Shown here: piece by piece, positions 38,269-48,276 of the stretch | How positions within the stretch are numbered: position 1 is the stretch's first letter | Layout of the letters: each line of letters begins with the position of its first letter | DNA from: Vandiemenella viatica | Lineage: Eukaryota > Arthropoda > Insecta > Orthoptera > Morabidae | NCBI GenBank assembly: GCA_031002005.1 | Contig: CM061920.1 | Coordinates: 51,128,610-51,192,609 of the forward strand | Length of the DNA: 64,000 nucleotides | Direction of reading: 5' to 3' | Translations under genes and position numbers: made by a program | Notes under the pieces: generated by a model | Told to the model about the DNA's origin: nothing | Seen by the model: only the letters and a program-made list of their open reading frames with translations | Database searches by the model: none

Positions 38269-38279
38269 ATCTTTCTTTA

Positions 38280-38900
38280 ACTTCTTTTCTGCCAATTAGA
38301 AGGAAGGAATTATGGATTTGTTTACGAAAAACTAATATTTTAATATAAATTAATCTTCAAACACTTATGCTTATTGATTGGAGGGGGATATTGGGTTATT
38401 TACCATGGAAATTAGTCTCAGGACATAAAGAATTAAACTTGTTATGCATATTACAGTATACCATAATTATTAAACGTAAACTAATGCACACTTTTATTGC
38501 CACTTCATTTATTTATTTTTTTACTGCTTGTGGCTCATAGAAATAGTGCTAAACCGATATCTACAAGAGCAAAAATTCAAAGTAGCTATTGATCAGCACT
38601 AGTCTTTCTCTGGGATGTGTATCTTCCCTGCCATACCAATATGTTTTCAGCAGGCAAAGCTATTTCTCATCAGACCAGCATCATAAAGGTTCAGAATAGT
38701 GCTTTGTTTTACGATCTTCACCTTGAGAAGAGCGAAGTCAGGAACGGAAGATTACACAACAGATCTATAACTAATATTTAAAATTGATACCTTCCCTTTG
38801 TTTTGTACATAAATAATCCTTATTTACAACTTTTCTGATCAGTAAAAACGTTAGTTCTTTGGTTTGGTAAAATTATATGTATGTGTACCTGTTTAGACGT
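38280..38900. other. Unassigned sequence
   Basis: No feature is recognised between the inverted-repeat element and the LINE-A tail. Confidence 0.35.
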
Positions 38901-39960
38901 AGAATTAATTGAATTGCATTAAACTGCGATGGAACGCATGCTTGGGTGGCAATTTCCCTAATTATCTAATTACACGTTTCTTAGTATTTATTATTATTAT
39001 CTTATTACTATCAGTGTTAAATTACTCCCCATCTACTTTTGCGATTTACAAATTTTAATTTTAAATTCCTCCAGCGTTTAGTATATTTTTCATCACTTTC
39101 CTTGGTAACTTATTGCACTCCCTTACACCCTAACCCACGAAAGAAAAATTTCCCACTCCCTCATTCAAAAAAATGAGTGCCAGCTTATGGTCATGGTTAT
39201 GCACTACTCCCACTTCTTTGAACAATATCCGACCAGGCCCCATCACCAACATATGTCTGGTACATTCTCAACACCCTCTTCCTGTCTTACAATGACTCCA
39301 AATCCAGTTCCGTTATCATATTAGTTATTGAATTGGTCCTGCGGTAATTTACAAAAACAAATCTAGCTGCTTTCCTTTGCACATCCTCCTACCCTTGAGT
39401 TTGATAGGCAAAATGTGGGTCCCAAACTACTGTCCAAAGTTTTGTAACCAAATTCCTTAACTTCTGTGGCACATCCTCTTATTACTGTCTTCAGTAAATG
39501 AAAAACTTAAAAAACCTTTTCATGCCATCTGCCCAATGTGTTCTTCCCAGTTGAGTTTATTATCAAACATTATGCCAAAATATTTATACTTCAAGCCTTC
39601 AACAAGCAATTCTGACCTCACACTAAATCATAAACAATCTTTAATTTTTTATTTGTATACCTAATAAGCTGACTCTTTTTGCCATTTATCTTTATTCCTT
39701 GACGATATACCCAGCTAGATATTCTACCCAGATCACCCTACAGTTGTTCATAGTCTTCTCTCGTTTTGATCCCATTATAATCCATTATATCATCTGCAAA
39801 CACCTAAAATTTGCATCTAAACCATAAACACAATCATTCATTAGAATGAAATATAGCAGTGGTCTCAATACACTACCCTCTGGCACTCCCATATTCACTT
39901 CCACCCCTTTTTGATACTGCATTTCCTAGTAATTTTTCATTCACTCCAATAGTTTTCAAC

Positions 39961-41330
39961 TTATTTATTTATTGTTTATTTATTTATTTTCAAATAGCCT
40001 ATGGCTAATATGCATATACAATTCATACATCACATTAAAAATAAAAGAGAAAAATCAAAAACAAACAAAGTTAATTTCATTGAAACTGTCACAAGAAAAT
40101 ATTACAATCACTGTCCTCTAGCCTTTTCTCTGAAACTTGCAACAGTTCTGGCCCTTTTTATTTCTTCAGGTAATTTGTTATATATTATTAAACCTTTGTG
40201 CAACACTGTTTTCTGTGCTTTACTACTTCCATTATAACTTGAATGGAAATGATATGCCTGCCTTGTATTATAATTATGTACATCATTATTCTTTTGTACT
40301 GGTAATAATCCACTTTCCAATCTATATACAAAAATCAGTACATCTCTAATTATTTCCTTTTCAAAATACAAATATCCTAAGTCCTTAAGCATCTTACCGA
40401 CATAACTATGCCAAGATATTTCTAATTTTGAACCCAATTAATTTTGGCTCCATTTATCACAACGGAATGCAGTGCCTAAAAATTTTCTTCCCCATCACCA
40501 TACATGATATTTTTGCCACATTCAGACTTAACCAATTTTTATTTAGCCATTCATTAACTAATTTTAAATCATTATTAATTACCTATATCATTTTTTCTAG
40601 AATTTTCCCATGATAATATATTACTGTGTCATCTGTAAACATGTGAATTTTACAATTCTTTATTATTTCTGCCAGATCATTTATATACAATATAAATAAT
40701 AAGGGACCCAGTTTACTACCTTGTGGAACACCATGTTTCACTTCTCTTTCTTCTGATAGAGCCTTATTGAATCTAACCCTCTGATACCTCTTTGTTAAAT
40801 AATTTATTTTCTAACCAAGTATAAACCTCCCCAGTGACATCATACATATTTTTTTACTGCTATTACTCCATCTCGCTTATCAACCTCCAACCACTTTCCT
40901 ACAACCAGCTGAATTACTGTGTCTGTACTATGCTGTTCCCTAAATCCTGATTGGTATTCAGTCTTGAGATCATTTTCCTTTGTAAAACTTAGTAAAATCT
41001 CATAAGCTATAGTTTCGATAATTTTTTTCCATCAATGGTAAATTATTTATTGGCCTAAGATTTACATACTTTGAACTACCCTTTACTTTAGGAACTGGTT
41101 CAGTAATAGATGTTTTTAATTCCTTTGGCAACATTCTTTGTTTCAATGATTCATTAATTATAGTAGTTACTGTACTTCCTACCAAAGGCCATACCCTTCT
41201 TACTCCATCAGAACCCATGATATTTCTTAATTTTCGAACTATAACATCAATTTTTTCCTCTGTCACTTCATGAAATTTGCTAAGGTGATTATCAATCTTG
41301 AGTGTCATTATATATTCATCTGTTTTGGAG
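39961..41330 (-). pseudogene. LINE-B reverse transcriptase, antisense, inserted in LINE-A
   Basis: On the minus strand 41000-41308 encodes the fingers region: RKLRNIMGSDGVRRVWP, then LKTSITEPVPKVKGSSKYVN and LRPINNLP. Frame-hopping then gives EYQSGFREQHSTDTVIQLV, a motif B trace, MFTDDTVIYY (motif C with T instead of A) and VNEWLNKNWLSLNVAKI. The C-terminal block at 40108-40437 has VHNYNTRQAYHFHSSYN and IIYNKLPEEIKRARTVASF. The 3' end at 39961 is an AATAAATAAAT-type tail (TTATTTATT on the plus strand). The CR1/jockey group is likely, but the family is distinct from LINE-A. It interrupts LINE-A just after motif A, so it is the younger of the two. The copy is inactive. Confidence 0.85.
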
Positions 41331-42588
41331 ATAGTGATGCCAATTTGTGGCTCACTCTTTAAATGCCTTGGAAAGATCTGGTGCTACACCATCAACTTGG
41401 CATTCCTTTTCCAATCAATCTGAAATATCTTGCATGTAGCCGACCATCTGAGATTCAAATGAATATCCCTGCCTAAAACTATTTTGTCGATTTTCAAACC
41501 AGTTTCTTTTCTCAGAGACGTTTCTGATGTAGTTGTGTATCAATCTCTCCATCATTTTGCTTATCACTGATGTCAAACTAGTCGGCCTATAGGTTTAAAC
41601 GCTATTTGTCGCCTCTCTTTTATGAACCGGGACTACTATCGCTCTTTTCCAGATGTCTGGTTAGCAGCTAGATTCCAGCCTCATTTTAAATAAAATTTCA
41701 AGGTAAAGTACTATACCGTATCTCACAATCTTTAATACGTCCGTAGTAATATTATTTACACCAGTCCCTATGCACTTTTTATAGCATTCAGAGTTCCTTC
41801 ATAATTTCCTAAGGATCTGTTTCGAACTTTGAAGTTTCCTGATTCCTATTTATATGGAGACGCTTTTCTGATATATTTCGTCCCACCCTAGGATGATAGT
41901 CCCTAATAGTCTCATTAAACCAGCCACTCAATATCTCTGCCATTTCCAAATCCCCAATAACTTCTTCTCCATTCTTATCTACAATTGCCTGGAATACCTT
42001 CCGTTCCCCTCAGTTTTTTAACATAGCCATTCCCCAAGTACCAATTACATTCTTCATAAACATATCTTTAGCTTCCTTCTTTGCTGTTATTAATCTATTT
42101 GCGTGTTTAGATGTTTTAAGTATTCTCTACTGCCTTGTTTTCTCTTAACACTGTAGTGCGCTCTTCCCACTAACCTATTTAACCTCCTCACCTCCAAGTT
42201 CTGTACTTCTCTTCACTTTCTGTTTTGGGATAAATATTTCCTCACTCTTTTTTTATTATCTCCTTAAACTCTATCCACTTCGCCTCCACTGTACTCGTGC
42301 CATTTTTCTATTTGCTGAACCTTTGGCTGAAATATCTATTTAATTCTAATATTTGTGCCTTTTTATAACTGTACCTATTTCCCCCTTCAATTTTGGTCAC
42401 TGGTTTACTAAGTCCCCTAAGTATGATCACTTATTCCTTCTATTACACCCCACAAGATTTTCATCATATTTTATTTAAAATATATCCAACATATTTATAC
42501 TCCTTGTGTTCTGCTCCACAATTTGTGTAAATCCTCCTTCCCCTACTAAGTTATTAGCAAATCTTTGTTTCTTAGTGTAATTATCTTA

Positions 42589-43078
42589 CTAGCTGGTGCC
42601 CGCGACTTCGTTCGTGTTTGTGAAGAATTTTGAAAGTTTTTATGTTTTGCACGGAACCTTAAATATATCCAGGATAAAAAGTGGGATATGTTACTCCCTG
42701 CCAAATCAGCAACCCGCCAGTGAAAGTCCCGTCAAAATCGGTTCACAAACTAAATGTGTTGCATATAAATTATTTATACTTGTTAAAAGCTGAAAAATGT
42801 GTCGTATTCTAGAACATTATTCAAGAACATTTTAGTAATTTCAAAAATATTCCAAAGATTTTTTAGAACACTTTGGTCGAAATATGAAAACGCCCTTGTT
42901 TGATCATTTTCAACCACCATATCTCCCACACTGCCACAGCTACCGACATGCAACCACCGTAGAGCTCGATGGGAGACTTGAGGTTACTGCCACAAACAAA
43001 CACCTGTGGTCTGCGCTATGTAGTTGTGGCTGCGAAATAAAATATAGGAACAAAACACTTCTAATTCTATATATAAGA
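42589..43078 (-). mobile_element. Helitron-like element, short relative of the 14155-17526 insertion
   Basis: On the minus strand it starts TCTTATATATAGAATTAGAA at 43078 and ends GTCGCGGGCACCAGCTAG at 42589. Its first part matches the start of the 14-kb copy and contains roughly one ~185-bp satellite subunit (about 42875-43060). The rest is single copy, with the widespread arthropod segments AACCGATTTTGACGGGAC and TATCCTGGATATAT. The base after CTAG is T, as expected at a Helitron 3' junction. No protein is encoded. Confidence 0.7.
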
Positions 43079-43260
43079 CTAGCATTTACCCGCTGCTTCG
43101 CTCGCGCGGGTTTTGGCGTGTATAAAAATACTCTATCCTTTTTGTTTTGTTTTAGTACCAAATATTAACGTGAAGAAGCAAAAAATATAAATTTCATTTA
43201 AATATTTTCCTTTCCTTTAGTTATTACCTTAGATTCGGTTTTCATACTATGGTTCGAAAG
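43079..43260 (-). mobile_element. 3' end of another Helitron-like copy, abutting
   Basis: Reading the minus strand, a GC hairpin CCCGC...GCGGG and TAAATGCTAG end exactly one base before the TCTTAT start of the neighbouring copy. Only this 3' end is recognisable and the upstream limit is arbitrary. Confidence 0.55.
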
Positions 43261-43286
43261 TTTTTTGTTATACTTTTGATATATTT

Positions 43287-43393
43287 GGGAACCGCACCAC
43301 TTTCGGTACCTGCCAGAAACTGGTACTAACCTGTTGAAATTTACATCAGTCGATTCGTCAACATGTCCTCTTCACGTTTTGCGATCATATTGT
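43287..43393. mobile_element. Left-arm fragment of the long-inverted-repeat element
   Basis: GGGAACCGCACCACTTTCGG to GTTTTGCGATCATA matches the left end of the copy at 5010 almost base for base. The remainder of the element is absent. Confidence 0.85.
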
Positions 43394-43574
43394 TCCCTAT
43401 TGTTTTAACATAATATAATATATTAAAAATAAGAAATTAATGCTACATGAAACATAATCGATTACGATCCAATAAGGACGTATCACGAATCTGTTAACAT
43501 TTTGATCAAAAATTTGGAACACACTTTCTGGAGATAAAAGGTGAATATTAAAGATAGAAGAAATGCACCTTACT

Positions 43575-43808
43575 TTTTTTATCTGCTTAACGTTTCTCTA
43601 ACAGCGAGGTCTTTAGAGACGGGAAAGGATGGGGGGCAAGGAATGGGAAGGAATTTGGCCATGGCCTTTTGAAGGAAGCATCCCGGCATTTGCCTGGAGT
43701 GATTTAGGAAACCATGGAAAACTAACTCTGGATGCCCGGACGGGGATTCGAACCGCCGTCCTCCCAAATGCGAAGCCAAAACGCTAACCGTTACACCACA
43801 ACGCTCGG
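43575..43808 (-). mobile_element. tRNA-derived SINE with 11-bp target duplication, antisense
   Basis: Reversed box B is GGGATTCGAACC (about 43743-43754). The body has GGAATTTGGCCATGGCC and GGCATTTGCCTGGAGTGATT. The A-rich tail appears as T's at the left end. TGCACCTTACT flanks both sides (43564-43574 and 43809-43819), so this copy has complete ends and is relatively young. Confidence 0.93.
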
Positions 43809-43819
43809 TGCACCTTACT

Positions 43820-44285
43820 CTTTACTTTCGAATTGTCTTACGCTATTCACAATTAAATTTAGGCGATCCGGTAAATTTAAAACCCTTTACTATCTATATT
43901 AAGTACAAAATTACTTACCATATATATTACACTTCTGTTACTCTTAATGAAGAATTAAAATATTATGTAGTGGTTTGAGTAATGATTTCCATATAGTTAC
44001 ATTTATCAAAACAGATATTACGGGGAAATTTTAACCAAATACAACCATATACAATCCAGAGATATTCATGATTGGTCAAACTCATAATTTTTACAGTAAA
44101 TTAAAAACCGGTATTAGTAATGTTTATTTCTTCTGATTCAGGTATTTTATTTTTCAACTACATTTAAGAAAACTGAAAAACTAAATAATCGAAGTCAAAA
44201 TACTAAACAAAATTCTAAATTAAGTTGTGTGATATTTTTGCCAGGTTTCTTTTTTTTCCGTGCAAGGAGCGAACATTTATGTACC
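43820..44285. other. Unassigned sequence inside the LINE-A span
   Basis: AT-rich with no recognised feature. It separates the SINE from the LINE-A endonuclease segment. Confidence 0.3.
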
Positions 44286-44554
44286 TCGGTACATATTAAA
44301 TCATTTGCTATTTCCGCAGATTTTAATTGTGACCGTTAGCACTAAAGATTTCAAAACACCACCCAAATTGCTGCTGTAGTTTTTGCGGGGCTCCCGTTCA
44401 AATAGTGAAACACACACAGCGTGCTTACATAGATTTTTTACCCAATTGACACCTGGTAAATTTAAATTTCCACCAATAATAACCATTTTACTCTTACCCC
44501 TGAACTGTAAATATGAATTTAGTTTCTCCGCAAGGGCCTCATGTTCATCATTCA

Positions 44555-47480
44555 ATCGACTGCAACCTTGTCTCACACCCTTTTTAACTGACACATGTCT
44601 CTCATGGTTCTCGACTTTTATTATAGCTACTTGATTTTTATATAGTTTATGAAGTATTTTTCTATCTCGATATTTTAGACCTTATTTCTTTAAAATTTTG
44701 AACATCTTGTCCCACCTAACATCAAAAGCTTTTTCTAAATCAACAAACTCCAAAAAAAGTATCTTTGTTTTTCTTGAGCCGCCCTTCAAGTATTAATCTT
44801 AAAGCCCGAATTGCTTCCCTCGTACTACGACTTTTTCTAAACCCAATGTAACAGCCTTCAAACCTAAACTTTAACTGGAATTGTATTTTATGAAGCATTG
44901 GTGATTGAAAATGGTTTTGTGTATTTGTCTCGTATTTTATTGTAAATCAGTGTAACTGGATTTTGTTTTGTGAAAATAAATTATGTAAATACCATGTAAT
45001 ATGTTTAAGGACAGAAATATGCAAGAGAATTACTTAAATGTTTGTAATTGTAAGTATTTAGGGGAGCTACGATGTTTAAAGAACGATTTACTACAGTTAA
45101 AAATGATTTATGTGGATAATTTTGTGTTTCAGTATCTTTAGTTTTCATTTCTAAGCATTTTGTAATGATTGTAAATAATTATATATTAATTCTGATTGTT
45201 TTTAATATGTTTTCAATTGTTTAAGTATTGTTAACTTTCGAGAAATATCTGTCGAAAGTTTTTATAGTGTTCTAGAACTTTCGATAGAACTTATATAATG
45301 CGATCAGCGAGACTAAGAGATAGTTTTTCGATAGAGTTTGCAACATCTACTTTACCTATGATGCATTTCCTGTTTATTTGATTTCTAAATTGCTTGTATT
45401 GCTCTCTTCCTGCTTTATCCTGAGCATTTTTGTGCCTTCTCCTCTGATCCATCAGTTTCAAAATTTCCTCTGTGATCCAAGGTTTTAGGGCGGCTTGTTC
45501 CCCAAAGCCTAGTGTTTCTTTACCAGCTTTCATTATTTCGGTCTTTAATGCATTCCATTCGTCCTCGGTAGGGCTACTTTCCGAATTACTTCTTAGACCT
45601 AAGTCTACCATATCCGCAAATTTTTCTCCCGTGCTAGATTGTTTCAGTTTATTCACTTCCAGTCTGTTCTGCTTACTTTCCTTCCTTATTCGCTTGAATT
45701 TCAGCCTGCACTTCATTACTATCAAATTATGGTCCGTGTCTATGTCTGCTCCTGGGTACGCTTTACGGTCTAGAACTTGATTCCTGAATCCCTGTTTGAC
45801 CATGATATAATCTAGCTTATATCTGCCTGTATCCCCTGGACGTTTCCAGGTGTATATCCTTCTTGCATGGTTCTTAAACAGTGTGTTCTCCAAAACTAAT
45901 ATCATTCAGAAAATTCTAACAACCTGCTTCCTCGCTCATTTCTTTCTCCTAGACCAAAATATCCTACAGTATTCCCCTCTTTTCCTTCTCCCACTATTGC
46001 ATTCCAATCACTCATGATTATTGGATTTTCCTCCCTCTTCACATATTTTCTCTATTTCTTCGTCATCCTCCTGTGACGTTGGCATATTCACTTGTACTAA
46101 TGTGATTGGGGTTGGTTTAGTTTCTAACCTCATCAAAATAATCCTGTCACTAAGCTGTTCATAATAACTCACACGTTTCCCTACTCTCTTACTCATTACA
46201 AATCCTACACCAGTGATTCCATTGACAGCTTGTGTGCTAATTATCCTGTGTTCCCTAGACCAGAAATCCTGTGCGTCCTTCCATTTAATCTCACTAATCC
46301 CAACAACATCTAACTTATATAGTTCCATCTCCCTTTTTAAGTTTTCTAACCTACCTGTCCTATTCAGACTTCTAACATTCCACGCTCCGATTCGTAGAAT
46401 GTTTCTATCCATTCTGATGACTCCTCCCTTAGCAGTCCCCTCCCGGAGATCCGATTGGGGGACTATTTTACTCTGGAATATTTTACCCAGGAAGAAGCCA
46501 TCATGATATATGTAATTTGAGAGGATTACATGTCCTTGTAATAACCTCTGGATCTTTAATGCAGTGGTTTCCCGTTGCCTTCTGCATCGCGTTGCGGTTG
46601 ATCATTTTTGATTCATCCGAATTTAGAGGCCGTTTCCAACTCCAAGGGCAAGAGGGTGCCCTGGACCACTCCCCGCTTTTCCGCCCTCCTTTCGGAGGCC
46701 GTTGGCAAGCAGTGGGTGACTCGTTATACCGGGAATCTTTCAGTTGCCAGAGCCTCGTCCGTGCAAACAGAGTGCACCATGTGAAGGAGAGGTTGACATT
46801 TGGTTTGAAAATGTTTATATAGTCTCAAACCCTTACATAGCCTCTATCTCCTACCCTAAAGTTGCACTATCTTTGAAAAAACTTGTGACCTGGTAGCCTG
46901 TACCTAACTGATACTGCAGAAGAGGGCCTACACCTCTCCCATGACTGCTACCTAGGGGCAGAACCTTTTTCTTCCTATTTTTTCGTTCCAAGCCTATATT
47001 CTTGAAGGTCTGCTGCATCTTACCTATTCCTACGTCTACTGGGAGCTTTTCCCCATCTGACTCTGGATCAGGTCAGACCTATTACTCCCGACAATATGTG
47101 GCATCTTCTTCCTGCTAATCTTATTTCTCCTATGATCTGGTGCAGCTCTTTCGCCCATACATTAATCCTATCATCTTTCGTTTCCGCTACTATAGGCCGA
47201 TCCTAAAGTTACCTTATCCTTTCACCCATCTTCCTGATCGTTTCGTCCATCTCCCTTATCATTTCGCCATGCTCTGAAATTTTCCTATCCTGCCCTGAAG
47301 GTTTGCTACCCTGTTCTGAAAGTTTCCTGTCCTTAAAACACAGCGAACAATACCATGGAAGTGCCCTTTTTTCCTCTGCCCTACATTCCCAGTTTTATAT
47401 CCACTGCAATCCAAACCATTCACCATACGTCTGCGGCAGACCGTCACACTTTACAGGCATGATTTCCCCCCTCCTCCTCC
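44555..47480 (-). pseudogene. RTE-like LINE (LINE-C copy 2), antisense, split by an LTR
   Basis: On the minus strand a possible ORF1 lies at about 47470-47200. It reads ...RALPWYCSLCF then a charged, coil-like KLSEQGSKPSGQDRKISEHG stretch, hinting at a PHD-like finger plus coiled coil; this is tentative. A spacer at 46,430-47,190 follows. The endonuclease starts with MDRNILRIGAWNVRSLNRTG at 46412 and has KLDVVGISEIKW, which is typical of apurinic-type nucleases. The linker at 45291-45905 has WKRPGDTGRYKLDYIMVKQ and ARKPWITEEIL-like residues. An LTR occupies 44864-45320. The RT core remnant at 44555-44840 ends KKGVRQGCSR. About 510 bp of RT present in copy 1 are missing at the LTR site. At 44555 the sequence switches without a gap into the LINE-A endonuclease, making a chimeric 98-codon frame that is not a real gene. 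Confidence 0.85.
44864..45320 (+). mobile_element. LTR-like sequence, truncated
   Basis: It begins TGTAACAGCCTTCAAACCTA, matching the start of the antisense copy at 53632, and both continue similarly for over 400 bp. A TATA-box-like TTATATAATG lies near 45291, preceded by AACTTTCGATAGAAC. It ends without a matching terminus at the LINE-C boundary. No coding sequence is present. The LTR identity rests on the shared precise start, the TATA box near the 3' side and the lack of open frames. Confidence 0.6.
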
Positions 47481-48124
47481 GCCCACAAAAAAGAAAACTA
47501 ACAGCATCTTGTAAACGAACCTTAAGGATTTAAAATACGATGTTATATATATATCTTGAATTTAACTGATAATTTAATAAAAAAGATAAGTTTCCCTCGG
47601 TGCTTTTTTGTTGACTTAAGATCGCTTTACTGTAAGTAATAACTAGGTAAAAAGCACTTCAACCAATAAATAAAACATACTCTTATGAACTTCAAAATTA
47701 AACTTCACGTGAAATTTAACAGATCAATACTATTTAGTGCTAATGTGAAAAATAATTAATCAGTTATTTACGAAAAAATTTAAATACTAGGAAACGTTTA
47801 CTATAATGTTTTAGAAAATAAGTAGACAACAATTATATTTAAGACAGAACAGGCCAATTACGTTAATCTACCATTATGAATTTCCAAATTAAATCAACTG
47901 TGGAATTTAAAATATGGATAGTGGAATATAAAATATCGAAACTGTGTGATTCAAATGTGAATAAAACGAAGTTATTTACAAATAATAATAATTATTATTT
48001 ATTACTAGCAAGTGTTTATTTTAACGTTTCGGAACGAATTAAATAACAAACTGTTATATTTTAAACCGAACAATATGTGATAATACACTAACCTCCACAA
48101 CCGAGATTCAAACTAAAATATAAT
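47481..48124. other. AT-rich spacer
   Basis: No feature is recognised between the LINE-C 5' side and the Tc1 terminal repeat. Confidence 0.35.
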
Positions 48125-48276
48125 TATACACAGTCCAGTCACATTAATGTGACCACCACCTACTTTCGACGTCAACGTGAAATAATCAATCAGAGAAGGC
48201 AGGTGGCAGCACAGTACAGTGGAGTGTATATAAAGGATGTCCTAGGTCATCGGAAAGCATTTCAATCGTTGGCGTA

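Larger units (their letters stand above)
38903..44555 (-). mobile_element. LINE-A, antisense, longest copy, with several nested insertions
   Basis: On the minus strand the endonuclease end is at 44370-44555 (KSKMVIIGGNLNLPGVNW). It resumes at about 42,555 with VGEGGFTQIVEQNTRS.NMLDIF. The linker and RT N-terminus follow to 41,560 (KRAIVVPVHKREATNSV, then RPTSLTSVISKMMERLIHNY), then SFRQGYSFESQMVGYMQDIS and LSKAF near 41,350. After LINE-B (39961-41330) it resumes near 39,955 with LKTIGVNEKL, GSVLRPLLYFILMNDCVYG and a decayed ADDI. The C-terminus has RVRECNKLPRKVM, and the UTR tag lies at about 38,905-38,960. Between 42,589 and 44,370 lie two Helitron ends, an inverted-repeat fragment, a SINE and unassigned sequence. 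Many stops are present. It carries both the nicking endonuclease and the reverse transcriptase region, so it best shows the domain order of LINE-A. Confidence 0.8.
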
